A stretch of 64,000 nucleotides of DNA from Uranotaenia lowii (taxonomy: Eukaryota; Arthropoda; Insecta; Diptera; Culicidae). A program made the translations under genes and the position numbers. Under the pieces are notes generated by a model. The model worked only from the letters and a program-made list of their open reading frames with translations. It had not been told where the DNA came from and ran no database searches. The DNA is taken from NCBI RefSeq assembly GCF_029784155.1, contig NC_073691.1, positions 59,657,746 to 59,721,745 on the forward strand. The letters run 5' to 3'. Below are positions 1-12,039 of this stretch, in pieces. Positions within the stretch are counted from its first letter, which is position 1; each line of letters starts with the position of its first letter.

Positions 1-428
1 ATACAAGCACTGGGAAAATGACTGGCGAGTTGTATCGAACAAGATTTGAAAGTAGGATTCAGTGAATTGATTCAATATGTTTTTTTTTTTATTTGTTTGT
101 TGTTAAAAATTCAAGATAATTGAAAAAAAGGTCTATAAACAATAAACGCCAGTAGTGTACGCTACAATGGAGCCATATGATGCTATTTTGTTGTTTTCAT
201 CATTGTTTTTTTTCTAAAAACTTTACAACACATTTTTTTACAGTTGTTGTCGATAAAAAAGTGTTCAGGAAAGAAAGTAGACTTCCGTTTTGGTTTGGTG
301 AAGTGAAGTTTTTGAAAATAAATCTCAAACTTAATTTGAAATGTCGTATAAAATTTGTGCGTTTCAACAGATGTATATGAAAATTCAAAACCTTAGGCTT
401 TGTCTCTAGAAGTTGCGTGAATTTGTCT
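1..428. other. AT-rich non-coding sequence
   Basis: No gene is visible. The short open frames here are AT-rich low-complexity translations (Phe/Lys-rich) with no motif. The stretch ends at the TA target site of the mariner element. Confidence 0.6.
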
Positions 429-583
429 TAAAGGGTGAAACGGTCAAAATTTGGTTAATATCAACTTAACGTATTTCTTTCAATTTAGCATTTAAAAAAC
501 CTGAACACCCCTCATTTTGAAGGTATGTGTGTGTAGAATGTTGCTCCTATTTTAAGATTGGAATTCACTCTTCAGTTGTCAAA

Positions 584-1641
584 ATGCCGTCCAAGAAAGA
601 ATAGCAGCTTATCAAAATTTTGCTCGCGCTTCGCGAAAGTCCGAGCTACTCGCACACAAAGCTGGCAAAATCGCATAAAGTTGCCAAATCAACCGTTAAA
701 AATGTAATTAAAATGTTTGGGGAAAGTTTGTCGACATCCAAGAAGTCTGGATAGGGGAGGGGGGGGGGGGGGAAATCGAAAACCGGAAGCCGCTGAGACG
801 ACAAAGAGAGTTGCCGGTAGTTTCAAGCGAAACCCTAACCTCTCTCTCCGAGATGCTGTAAATAAGCTGGGTGTATCGTCTACAACCGTGCATCGAGCCA
901 AAAAACGAGCCGGACTATCGACTTACAAGAAGGTAGTGACTCCAAATCGCGATGATAAACAAAATACGACGGCCAAAGCGCGATTCCGGAGGCTGTACAC
1001 GACGATGCTGACGAAGTTTGACTGCGTGGTAATGGACGACGTCAAAGCCGACTACAAGCAGCTTCCGGGACAGGAGATTTATACGGCAAAAGAAAGGGAA
1101 AAGGTAGCAGATATTTTCAAGCACATGAAACTGTCAAAGTTTGCGGAGAAATCTGTACGCCATCTGTACCTGTGGCTTGAAAAGTAGCATTTTCATAGCT
1201 TCCGGGACTGTCAACCAAGAAACTTACGTGAAAGAGTGTTTGAATAAACGTCTGCTGCCTTTCCTGAAGAAACACGGTTGTTCCGTACTGTTTTGGCCGG
1301 ATTTGGCATCTTGCCATTACGGTAAAAAGGCCATAGAGTGGTACGCCGCCAACAACGTGCAGGTGGTTCCCAAGGACAAGAACCCTCCCAACACGCCAGA
1401 GCTCCGCCCAATTGACAAGAACCTTCCCAACACGCCAGAGCTCCGCCGAATTGAAAAATACTGGGCTATTGTCAAGCGGAACCTAAAAAAAGAAGACCAA
1501 AATACTGCTAAGGACGAGCAGTAGTTCAAGGCAAACTGGCTTTCTGCGGCGAAGAAGATGGACAAGGAGGCTGTACAAAATCTGATAGCAGGGGTTAAGC
1601 GGAAGGCCCGGCAATTCGGATTTGGAAAAACGGAAGCCTAA
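584..1641 (+). pseudogene. Broken DD37E transposase of the mariner element
   Basis: The likely start is the ATG at 584, where MPSKKE is followed at once by an in-frame TAG (602-604). The gene then runs through several frames. A G-run near 755-772 has probably shifted the frame. One long piece (717-1187) contains the second HTH-like region (residues about 35-70, SFKRNPNLSLRDAVNKLGVS), RAKKRAGL and VVMDD, the first catalytic Asp. The three residues usually expected after that Asp pair are missing. A second frame (1141-1524) contains FWPDLASCHY, the second Asp, and RRIEKYW, the catalytic Glu. A 39-bp tandem duplication lies between these last two. The C-terminal tail follows after another stop at 1522-1524 and ends with TAA at 1639-1641. 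With these stops, shifts and the altered D-to-E spacing, the protein cannot be active. Confidence 0.88.
1375..1452 (+). repeat. 39-bp in-frame tandem duplication in the transposase
   Basis: Two copies, 1375-1413 and 1414-1452, encode DKNPPNTPELRPI and DKNLPNTPELRRI. In the family this motif sits once between the second Asp and the catalytic Glu. The duplication lengthens the 37-residue spacing to 50. Confidence 0.92.
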
Positions 1642-1909
1642 CTGAATATTTTTCCTGAATTTAATACTAATTAAACTTGAAAAAGAAATTTAATTTATTT
1701 TTTTAAATAAACGATTTTAGCGATTTACACGCGTTTTCCCTTAACCAAATTTTGACCGTATCACTCTTTAGAAATAGTTTCTGTTAAAATTGCACAACTT
1801 TGATTGTGATCGTGAGTGCCATTTTTGACTATGTTCGAAGCCATTATGGGTTTTAGGCCAAAGCCTTTTAATACGTCTAAAGTTGAGATATTTTGGCAAA
1901 TTTCGTTAA

Positions 1910-3401
1910 TCTAATATATAAAGATGAGTTGGACTATATATGTTTGTATGCACCTTATACAAATCCACACCGCTTAACCGATCAGCCTGAAATTTGGTAC
2001 AGTGGTGTTTTTGAACCAGGGTAAGGTTTTAGTAACAGTTCTGAGCACCTCCCACCTAACAAAAGGGACCCTCCCATACAACTTTCGTTTTTTTCTCACG
2101 AATCAAAAGTCATGGCACCCATTTTGTCGACTGAATTTCGTTTCCTTTGGCGGGGTTTTTTCACCATCACCATTCACCATCACTATTTGGAAGCAATAAA
2201 GAGCTTACATTTTAGTTTGAAAAATACAACTAGCCTGTTAGGAATATATTAACTTGGATTGTAGTGGTTTTCAAAGTGCTCCCTACCGCCGCTGGGGGGC
2301 TTTGAGGGACTACAAGAATATACAGTGAACTTGAAAGTTAACAGAGAATTGACTTCTTCAGCTGAATGACTATTCAGACTGAGTGCTGGAAATTAATGGG
2401 CGGATTTTCATAAAATCCAGCTTTAGAACCAACCATTTTCATATTTTTAGAGTTCCTCTTAGAGAAAGAAAAATTAATAAGATTCAGGGTTATAAGTAGA
2501 AGGCTACGATTGCAACGCTTTGATAGCCGTCGGGAAATTTAAACGAGGGATTTGAAAATTGATTATATAATTAAATCTTTAGTTTTTAGATAAATACAAT
2601 TAAATTTCATTGGTCAATTTATAACTTTTGAGTTATTATTGGTTATCAATGTGTTCAATTCTACCATCCAATTTTGAGAAAACTAATTGTACAGCCGTGC
2701 ATTACTACGATTTCAAAGAAGTAGAATCTAAAAATCTTTTCAGTGGTCAATCTAAATAATAATTATTGGGATAATTGTTTCCAAGAATAGAAAAATTTAA
2801 ATAGAACTAAAAAACCTTTATCATAATATTATAAAATGAGCGATTTCTGTTCCGAGATTATTTGTTCTTAATTACTTAAATAACTATTAGTAAACATTCA
2901 ATTTAATTAAAACTGATCATAAGACACACAATTACAATGCAATGTGAGTCTTCAACAAGGTTCTGAAGTCTTATTAGAAATTTCTAAGTAAATAAAACCT
3001 ACGGGTTACATCTTGAAAAGTGGAATAATCTCCAAAAGATATTATTATTGAATGGGGGATGAGTTAGATAAAAAAAACTGTTTTATCATTTGAAGATAAA
3101 AATATCTATTCAAGTTTTCTAAAAAATGGTGGGTAAAAATAATGTCTTTCGTGATGGGATTTCATTCATGGGAAATCATTTAAAATTTATATTAATGAAA
3201 ATCTAATATCTTTACGTTTTCCAATAACATGAAAACGATAAACACAGTTTATAATCTCATTAAATAATTTGAAAAGACTAAAATTACATGACCAAAAATC
3301 GGTCAAATTTCTAAAGCTTCTAAAATTTAGAAAAGTCAAACGACTCATTTTGATTAATTTTTTTTACATGAACCCGAGCAAGGCCGGGTAAAATCAGCTA
3401 G
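1910..3401 (+). mobile_element. Non-autonomous Helitron
   Basis: The 5' end is TC (1910-1911, TCTAATATATAAAG). The 3' end is CTAG (3398-3401), preceded by a short GC hairpin (ACCCG ... CGGGT, 3372-3390). The flanking bases are A at 1909 and T at 3402, the A|T insertion site of Helitrons. No Rep/helicase coding is present and the interior is AT-rich, so it would depend on an autonomous partner. Confidence 0.82.
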
Positions 3402-4509
3402 TTCCAGATAAAATTTCCCATCAAACGGGGCTTAATGCAACTGCGGAGTTAGATGCAAAATTTATACAACACCACACTGAATCAATTTTAATTTTCAATT
3501 TAATTTATTGTAATAAAGTTATCATTTAATGTATAAAAAATTAAGATGACATCATTTCTCGCATCTTAAGCTATTTTTTAAACGTTTTTCATTATTATAT
3601 GAAATTTGAAAAATTGAACAATAAATGTACAAATTTTTACATTTTCTGATGCCGTAATATACTTTAGGCGGCGTCCATAAATTACGTAACGCAAAAAATG
3701 CACTTTTTTGACCCTCTCCCCCCCGTATGTCACAAATCGTCACGCTTTGACGTACCCTCCTATAAAAATTACGTAACGCTGATAATTACCCCTCCCCCCC
3801 CCCCCATCTTTCATGTTTTTGAATAATTTTCGATGGTGAGAAAAGACTTTAACATAATTTTTTTAACGTTCTTCGAAACGGAATTAATATCTATCTAAAT
3901 CGCTTGTTAGTACTCATTGATGATAACTCTCTGATAGAATAATATGATTGTCTTATTTAGTTGTTCTGTGCTTGTTAACTGATGATCTACCTTCTTTAAT
4001 TTATTTTGTTCAAGGAGCATAACTTGTTATTCAAAATATATTCCAATTAGTAATTTTCGTGGGAATAACCGAAATTGCTTTTTTGCAAATTGAGAAAAAT
4101 AGTATAATTTCCGTCTTAAAGATGAATTGATTTCTTGTACATTGTACACATTTTTTAGCGATTATTTCTTGGATATCCCTTACACAGTTTAAAGAGTCCA
4201 TATCAAAATCATTAAAGAGGAAAGGTTACAAACCAGTTTTATCATGTTCAAGCTTACAAATTTTAAGCTGATTTTGGATTGCTTATCAATCTGCAAAAAT
4301 TGCATGACATCAAAATAGCTGCGATTAAACTGATATTTTTAAGGAAAAAATCGTTACGTAACGAGGAGCGTTTTCCTTAAGGTGGCCATTATGCCCTTAT
4401 CTCCCCTACGATAAATGGGCTGTCCTTCAATTGACACTCTATCCGATCTCTCCCTTCCTTCAACCGGTTCGTTAAAATAAAATCTCATATATAGAGCTAT
4501 AGCGTGGAT
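3402..4509. other. Non-coding stretch with a repeat-like ACGTAACGC segment
   Basis: No gene is visible. Between about 3664 and 3805 the words CCATAAATTACGTAACGC and AAAATTACGTAACGC occur, with C-rich runs (3717-3725, 3791-3805). A related inverted word, CGTTACGTAACG, lies at about 4352. This resembles terminal sequence of a widespread insect MITE-like repeat, but I cannot define both ends. Confidence 0.4.
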
Positions 4510-4592
4510 CATCGTGAGGTGGCATCGTGGTAAGATACCGGAAAGCGAACTCGGAGGACTGGAGTTCAAATCTCGGTCATTCATTTTTTTTT
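4510..4592 (+). repeat. tRNA-like SINE or tRNA pseudogene
   Basis: A box A-like word (TGGCATCGTGGTAAGATA, about 4520) and a box B exactly fitting GWTCRANNC (GTTCAAATC, 4564-4572) lie about 27 bp apart. They are followed by a T8-9 run at 4584-4592 that would end Pol III transcription. The sequence between does not fold into a clean tRNA, so a SINE head or tRNA pseudogene is more likely than a functional tRNA. Confidence 0.6.
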
Positions 4593-4726
4593 CGTTTAAT
4601 TCAAATTACCTGAAATAGTTTATGTTCCTTTTTGTGGGAAATCGAATCATTGGAATCTTGTCATTGTAGATAAATCGCCTACACTTTTGTAGCTTTATGC
4701 TATTTTGGTAAGTTTAATACAATCTT

Positions 4727-5060
4727 TTATTTATTTATTTATTTATTTATTCTGATCAACAGATCACATATAGATCCAAATGATGACTTAAAATTAAAAT
4801 TAAATTAAAACAAAACACTTAGGTCTAGCTACGAGCTCCTCAGCGCACTTAGAACTTTTCTTCGGAAAACAGCTTTTCATCTGGCATACTTGTTTGAATA
4901 ATTTTGTTGTTCATTCGATATACCTTCTTAAATGTTTGCTGGAAAGTGGTCACTCTGTACTAAAGAATGAGTGTTAATAATTAAGAGTGTATCTGTCAAA
5001 CTCACATATGGGAAAGCAAAACAAACAACAATCAACAAATCAAAATAGCAGCAACCAAAC
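4727..5060 (-). mobile_element. 3' end of a LINE (minus strand) with (TAAA)n tail
   Basis: A (TTTA)n tract at about 4729-4751 is, on the minus strand, a TAAA-repeat tail. Upstream of it in that orientation is a short open stretch ending near 4850 and an AT-rich 3' UTR-like segment. This is how 5'-truncated mosquito LINEs usually look. No diagnostic domain remains, so the clade is unknown. Confidence 0.4.
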
Positions 5061-5340
5061 TAGAAAAATTCAAGTTTCGGCTCGCCATCGCTGTGGGAAT
5101 AGTTTGTGACTGAAACGAGGAGATTTTGGAATCGCGCGAATCAAAAAGGAGTGCTCGTCGAGTGTTCCCCAGCAACAACGAAAATAGAGTTCAGCGAAAA
5201 CTAAGATCGAAGACAGCGCCGGGTTTGAAGAAAATGACTGAAGAAGAAGGCGAAAGAAACCAATCCAGCAGAGCATACAAGCCATCACTATTGGCTTCAT
5301 CCAACCGACACGCGTGAAAGCAGTAATCGGCAACAGGCAA

Positions 5341-7133
5341 CGACCCTTAATGGATTGCTAAAGACTTCAATGCCGAAGGTCAAATGGGAAAAGAAGGAAC
5401 TTTACAGCCTCCAAACAAGGCAAAGGAGTCGTACCTAGACGAACTCGCAGTTACCGGTTGCTATTAGACCTAGCAGTGCACAACGGCTCCAATCCAAGTC
5501 CAGTTTGGGAATATTACTGTCAGGATTCTGTGATATTCTGTTGTGATACGCCTGGGCCGTTTTAGCTATGATATGATTGTTGTGCATTTTGATGTTATGG
5601 TAGGATAAACGGGCCCGCGAGTAATTATGTATGTAAGCTAGCTTAGGTTTTAAAGATGATGATGGACCTGCGGCTGGTGAATGTAGTCTAATTTAGGACG
5701 TTTAGTCATCTCAGTCAGATTAAGTATTATTAAAAACAGCACCTTTGATCAATGTTCAATGTTTCGGCCATTATCTCGGCCATCATTAGGGACAATCCAC
5801 AATTTGATATAATCGGATGAATAATTTTGGTGTTTTATATTTTAACTAGATCGACTTTCAGAGTGTGTACTGTTTGTGTCTGTTGGATTTTTAACGGCTG
5901 AATTGATGTTTGATTTTGCCGAACCTATATTACGATTTAAACAGCTATAAGTTTTGATGTGATTTAATGTTGTTAAATTTTGTGAACATACCGGAAAGAA
6001 TAAAGGGACATCTACGGTGTACGCCATCCGAATGGTGACAGAGTACGCGAAGCGCACATATAAAAAGAAGCGGACAGGTATTCGCCTCTGCGTAGATGGA
6101 GCGAGTTAAGCTTCAGATAGCTCACCATAAAACCGAAGTACTGCTCGTGACCAATAAAAGAGTTGTGCCGCACATGGAGATTACTGTTGGAGGGCACACG
6201 ACATCTTTGAAACAGCAGCTGAAATACCTTGGAGTAATGGTCGACCATCGCTTAAGTTTTGGTGCGTATGTCAAATACTGTTGTGAAAGTGCATCGAAAG
6301 TCATAGATTCATTGGCCTGGATTATGCCAAACTGCCATGGTCCAAAGAGTAGCAAGAGACGTCTCCTTGCGAGCGTAGCACTGTCGAAACTACGATACGG
6401 AGGAGCGGCCTGGAGCTCCGCGATAGAGGTAGAGTGCAACAGATCCAAATTACGGAGCACACATTGGCTGATAGCCATGCGAGTTTCCTGTGCATACAGG
6501 ACCAGCATGATGCAGCTTTTGTCATCGCGGGCATGATTCCCATCGACATAACTCTGGCGGAGGATATGGAGTGTTACAAAGCAAGAGCTGTTAGAGGAGT
6601 GCGTAAAATTCAACGAGCAGCGTCAATGCTCAAGTGGCAGGAGCAATGAGACGCATCGAACAACGAACAAGATGGACGCATAGCTTAATCCCGCAACTTT
6701 CAGACTGGGTGAATCGGAAGTATGGAGAGATCAACTTTTACCTGACGCAGTTCCTTTCGGGTAATGGGTGCTTTTAGCGATACCTTAATCGGTTTAAGCT
6801 TATCAGCTCGCCTTACTGCCCGGAATGCGTAGATACGGAGGAATCGGCAGAACATGCTATCTTTGTCTGCCCCAGGTTCATTTCAAGGCATCAACAACTT
6901 TAAAATTTGAACGCTGAAAATATTGTGAGTGAAATGTGTCGCGACAAACAGTCGTGGCGTGCTATAGTCGACGAAATCTCGCAAATCATGCGCGATCTAA
7001 GAATCAGGAAAGATGATGAACGGAGAGAGCGAGATAGTCAACCGAATTTGACAAGCTAACGGAAGGTCTTGGGTCTCGTATGACACTGTAATTCAAAAGC
7101 AACGCGATCTTAGGGCGCGGTATAACCCTAATC
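5341..7133 (+). pseudogene. Decayed R1-type LINE (endonuclease and RT remnants)
   Basis: A short endonuclease-like remnant is readable at about 5350-5470 (KDFNA, then a decayed stretch). After unrelated or heavily decayed sequence, a 3' reverse-transcriptase part is clear from 6096. It contains HKTEVLLVTNKR, LKYLGVMVDHRLSFG, RRLLASVALSKLRYGGAAWSS, then in another frame from 6434 FVIAGMIPIDITLAEDMECY and RAVRGVRKIQRAASMLKW. Further on come LTQFLSGNGCF and a cysteine motif SPYCPECVDTEESAEHAIFVCPRF, the CCHC-like C-terminal signature of R1-clade ORF2. The YADD core and much of the middle are absent, and at least three frame changes and several stops are present. Confidence 0.75.
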
Positions 7134-7704
7134 TGGACTTATACGTGTGGTGGGACTAAAAAGGTCTCACGTACTCAGCTACGATCTTTCCTGCGGCAAA
7201 GGGAAGCGGAGGTTCGGGGTGGCCGTGACGGGATTCTAGCTTTGTAGTTTCTCAAACGGTCATGCCGGTGGTTAGAAATCCTGCGATAGTGGATGCTGTG
7301 ACGGGCGTGAGTTACTATGAAAGCGTTACCTAACCGGCATACGTCTCGGGGTCTTCCGTACCAGTCTGAAGTTGGCGATAGAGAATAGGAGAAAGATGAT
7401 AATGGAGAAAGACCAAAATTGAGAAAGAGGAAAAGGGTGAGATGTATAAGTGCATGAGCACAGCCTACCCCTTGATGTAGTATCATAGGGTGAAACCAAG
7501 GGGCACATCTGGCACACGAAGCCCAAGGTGGTTTTAGTGGGACGAAACCACTCACGGCAGCAAACACCAGGCTGTTAAGGTTTCAATTCAAATTTCCATC
7601 TTGTAAAAAAAAATAGGTTTGAAAAATCATACCCAGCCATTGGGAATCTAACAGACACAAACAGTTCACACTCTGTAGGTCGATCAAGTTAAAATGTGAA
7701 ACAC
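5829..7704. repeat. 60-bp inverted repeats flanking the R1 fragment
   Basis: 5829-5888 and 7645-7704 are inverted copies of each other with a few mismatches. Shared words are AGAGTGTG and ACTGTTTGTGTCTGTT. They bracket the 3' part of the R1 LINE. They may be subterminal arms of a DNA transposon that captured the fragment, or two independent copies of another repeat in opposite orientation. Confidence 0.6.
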
Positions 7705-7884
7705 GAATGCTTCTAATTAAATTCTATCCGCTCATTTTCACCATCTTTAATTTCATCTAACCTTCTATCCATCTATAAAAATTTCATAATCTTTAGATGT
7801 CCCTACTAAAAAGGACATCACTTTTCACCGATAAGGCCGATAAATTAAATGAAGAAACATAAATTACGGTGATTAATCCTTTAA

Positions 7885-9796
7885 CCCTCATCCGCATTAG
7901 ATTTCATTACCCTAATCAGCACTTGTGGTGTCAATTTGACACCACAAGCTCAAATCGTTATAACTTTTGGCGTGTTAGACCGATTTGAACAAAACTTACA
8001 TCAAAAGAAACCTTGTAATGTCAGTAAAATATGTTTAGAACATTATATACGGCTAGAGCTACAAGTTTTCTCGTTATTCAGCATGAAAGAAAAAAAAATC
8101 CGAAAAAAACATGCCTCACGAAAACTGCTGTAGTTCATATGTTCCAGGTCCAAAAAAATATTTGCCTTATGCATATGAAAGCTGAAGTTAATGCCTACAT
8201 CGTGAAGACAAGAAATATTTTTTTAAATTTTTTTAACGAAATGGTCACAAAAAGTTCAAAAAAGTGGTCTAAAAAACCTACTTTTCATTCGATTGCTAGT
8301 AAATACTGTTTGAGCAATGGTAGAGCTTTGAAAAATATATGATAACAAACTTTATTAAAATTCTAACATTTTTCTGTCTTTAGATTTTTGATGCATCAAA
8401 AATTGAATTTACTGGAATTTTTCAAAGTTCACTACTTTACGCAATTTTTTTTACAAATTGAAATTTCATCTGTTTTTGTGGTCCACCGTCAGGTTGTACC
8501 CGGATTTTCAGTGCTTTTACTTTGTTTGGACCAATCAAAAGTATATTCATTGGAAAGCTAATTTAATCTACATTCTAGTGAGGTGCAACAAATCACGCTG
8601 TGAGATTTCACAAAAATATGAAAATTATAAACGTAAAATCATTCCTGAATTTCTAGAACTACAAGCAGCGGTCCAGCGAAACGTGTTTGTTTGCTCTCCG
8701 AGTAGGTACGGTGGGTGGTGATTCGGGCAGAGAGCCAAGCCGAGAGACGAAATAACGATGCGTGTCGTGCATTTCTTGGTCTGTCGGCTTCGCTCTCTGC
8801 CCGAATAACCACCCACCGTACCTACTCGGAGAGCAAACAAACACGTTTCGCTGGACCGCTGCTTGTAGTTCTAGAAATTCAGGAATGATTTTACGTTTAT
8901 AATTTTCATATTTTTGTGAAATCTCACAGCGTGATTTGTTGCACCTCACTAGAATGTAGATTAAATTAGCTTTCCAATGAATATACTTTTGATTGGTCCA
9001 AACAAAGTAAAAGCACTGAAAATCCGGGTACAACCTGACGGTGGACCACAAAAACAGATGAAATTTCAATTTGTAAAAAAAATTGCGTAAAGTAGTGAAC
9101 TTTGAAAAATTCCAGTAAATTCAATTTTTGTTGCATCAAAAATCTAAAGACAGCAAAATGCAACGATTTTAATAAAATGTGTAGTCATATTTTTTTCAAA
9201 ACTCTACCATCGCTCAAACAGTATTTACTAGCAATCTAATAAAAAGTAGGTTTTTTAGACCACTTTTTTGAACTTTTTGTGACCATTTCGTTAAAAAAAA
9301 TTTAAAAAAATATTTCTTGTCTTCATGATGTAGGCATTAACTTCAGCTTTCATATGCATAAGGCAAATATTTTTTTGGACCTGGAACATATGAACTACAG
9401 CAGTTTTCGTGAGGCATGTTTTTTCGGATTTTTATTTCTTTCATGCTGAATAACGAGAAAACTTGTAACTTTAGCTGTATATAATGTTCTAAACATATTT
9501 TACTGACATTACAAGGTTTCTATTGATTTAAGTTATATTTGAAGTTCATAATAATTCAAACGACTTAATAGATTTTACTTTTGTGGTGTCAAAATGACAC
9601 CAAAAGTCGGAAAAGGGAGTTTTTTTGTCCAGGCTTCCAGGGTTCGTCCATAAAAAAAGTAAAGATGTTACATTAAAGAACTTTTGAATTCATTTAGGGT
9701 CCCCGAAGAAATTTTTGTATTTTGAAGCTTCTGAAAAAAGTTACAAGCCTTCAAACTTGCAATGGTGTCAAAATGACACCCGAATGCGGATGAGGG
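7885..9796. mobile_element. 1.9-kb foldback element, TTAA-flanked (piggyBac-like MITE)
   Basis: TTAA at 7881-7884 and 9797-9800 flank perfect 14-bp TIRs, CCCTCATCCGCATT and its inverse. Inside, two long arms (roughly 7990-8740 and 8760-9525) are inverted copies of each other. The same 87-residue frame can be read inward from both sides, which reflects the palindrome and not a gene. The centre is near 8748. TTAA duplication with a CCC-start TIR fits the piggyBac superfamily. No transposase is encoded. Flanking words such as GGTGTCAAAATGACACC are themselves palindromic. Confidence 0.82.
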
Positions 9797-9800
9797 TTAA

Positions 9801-11579
9801 AAAGCTATGATTTCTTTTAATTATGACCTGATGATATTGGCCTTCCGTTGTATTTATTAATCAAAAAACAAAAAATTATTTTGATTTTAAATAAAAATAT
9901 TTACAATTTAGTATTCCATGCGAAACGGATCTGAACCATTCTCACATCAAAGGTGTAAATTTCATTCGATTCCCTCTTGAAGTCGAATTCTCCTTCTCCT
10001 CCTTCCACTGAGTTGTATCGAAAACATTTTCCCAAGTAGTCATAAATGAAAATAATAAACAGCCACTCGCCAGTTCTCCCATTTTCACCCATCACCATCA
10101 TTCGCTTCCATAACTTCTGCCGCTGCTCAATCTTTCAAATCGACAATCATTTTTAACTACCTTCGGGGTCCAGGGATTTCCGGAAAAGCCAAATCGGTTG
10201 CATTCCAACTGAATGAGTTGAGCTGCAGGCTGCAATCTAGCTCGGGCAATGCAATTGGCTAACTTTCGTTTCAAATCCCAACGCTGGGAAATCTGAGAGA
10301 AAGCTCCTTCGAATCTGTTATGCAGCAGAACCATCATCATCGTAAGAAGAAGATGATCATGATGATGGCGATAGTTTGTTTGGAGCAAAACTGCATCTTT
10401 TCAGTGTTTATGAATTTTATTGAGTCCCGGCCGGTTTGTTTCCCGGACTTTATTGGCCCCGGCAATATGTAGCTTGGAATCGAATCCAATGCGGTAAATT
10501 GATTCCTGAACTACTTTTCGGTTCAGTCTGGATGATTACCTATATGTAGATGGAATGGAATAGTTTATTTTTAGCACGGATGAGTCGGAATCTTCATGCG
10601 AATTAAACGCCCGGTACTGTTACAGTAAATTCAAAACTTCAATCGGGCCGGCATCGCCAAGAGTCATTTTCAATTAAAGTGCTGCAGATGATGTGAAAAC
10701 GATTTACCTTATACCAGAAATAAATTGATTGGGAATGCGTTTCGACTCGAAGCGTTACGTGTTGAAAGGATTGTGCCAATTATTGTCAAGTGTTTACTGG
10801 ATCGGTGATGAGTTGTGAGGTGCAAATTGAACGTTTGAAAATTATTCGAATGACTCAGAGAATCTACAAAATTTTCTTTTTATGGTTTTTTTTCTTATGA
10901 CACAAAGGAAAATTTTTTGACCTTCTTTGCTTCAAATAGTAGTGGAGCATTGTTTTTTTTAAGTCCTTAGTCGATCAGATTTAAAATGATATTATACTGA
11001 CGAACTAGTATTTTATTTTTCAACACATTCTGCCGTGATGTAAATTAAATGTTTCTTCCTTTTTGCTATGTTGTTACAACAGAGGTCAATCAATTAACAT
11101 TTGATGAATTGAATATGATTTGTCTAATAACAACTTGAACAAATGTGTGTTGTGTTGTGATTGTTTATACATTTTGGACATGCATTCACGCTTAAATTGA
11201 TCATCTTTGCCTTTGTACATTTACATATATTTTACCTTCAAACCAATTAAAGACGAATGGCCTTTACATTATGTTGGGAATCAACTCAATATCAGGTAAC
11301 ATGTAACGAAATTTGAAAGTTTCTTGAACCATCCTTACTAGACTTCATACTTTGTGCACATTTATTAAACAGCTTGAATATCGAATGTTCATTATCTACT
11401 GAATTTACTCGACCTTGTTTGGATTTGTATTCAATTTATCGATTGACTTCTGAAAATTTTGAGAAATTTTCTTTCATTACAATGTACTATTTGACCACAT
11501 AGGCTGAATTTTCTGCTTAAAACACATAAACAGATAAGTTTTATGAAAATTTGGATTTGGATAGCTAGGCATCAGAAAA
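9801..11579. other. Non-coding stretch, no recognised feature
   Basis: No gene or repeat is recognised. 9990-10680 is less AT-rich than its surroundings and may be unique host sequence. The longest open frame there (10098-10388, minus, His/Arg-rich) has no motif and unconvincing composition. 10900-11570 is AT-rich. Confidence 0.5.
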
Positions 11580-11815
11580 TAACCTTTAAATTTATGAATT
11601 TATAAATTGGCACAAAACCCATTAGCAGGTTTGATTCCACAGAAAATGATGTTGATAATTTAGTTCAAAATACTCAATTTTTCCATACAAACCTAAAAGT
11701 TCATAAATACTCATTATTAACAATTCTGCTAAAAATCTTTGATGAGTTTTGGACGAAGCTTTTTAGACCCCTGGGTTTGAGATATTCAAAAATGATCCCA
11801 AATCGACTGAGTCTA
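11580..11815. mobile_element. Partial copy of the 25724 hAT MITE
   Basis: The end, CCAAATCGACTGAGTCTA at 11798-11815, and inner words (TATAAATTGGCACAAA, AAGCTTTTTAGACCCCTGGGTTTGAG) match the right half of the MITE at 25724-26347. The left half and its target duplication are not visible, so the copy is truncated. Confidence 0.75.
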
Positions 11816-12039
11816 GTGGGTAAGCAACATTCCAGTGAGGAAACTCAACTTGTAAGCAGACTCGTAACAGTATACGGGCGAGGCTTTGTCGTTTTGGCAA
11901 CAATTCATTCGGCAAGAGAGGAACACGCCATATGTGAGCCTCGGGTTAGTGCAACGGAATAATATGGTTTCATAGTTGTCAATGTGCAGTTTTAATTTAA
12001 CAACGACTCAATTGGCTTATTTTACTCTCCTGTATAATA

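Larger units (their letters stand above)
431..1768 (+). mobile_element. Tc1/mariner-family element (ITmD37E-like), complete ends
   Basis: The left end begins AAGGGTGAAACGGTCAAAAT at 431 and the right end is its near-perfect inverse, finishing at 1768. About 28 bp of TIR match with a few mismatches. TA dinucleotides flank both ends (429-430 and 1769-1770), the standard Tc1/mariner target duplication. The body holds one broken transposase gene on the plus strand. The length of about 1.34 kb is usual for the family. The protein looks like the mosquito DD37E group, which is part of the case for a mosquito host. Confidence 0.9.

Noticed and set aside
177..388. Overlapping 62-67 aa frames on both strands
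   Set aside because: Low-complexity AT-rich translations with no motif or context.
4510..4592. Functional tRNA gene
   Set aside because: Pol III boxes are good, but acceptor and anticodon stems do not form, so it was called a SINE or tRNA pseudogene.
8458..9069. Two identical frames of 87 and 136 aa facing each other
   Set aside because: They are the two inverted arms of the foldback element read inward. They have no domain and start at arbitrary Met codons.
10098..10388. 96-aa minus-strand frame
   Set aside because: His-rich start from CAT/ATG repeats, no domain, and no signals.
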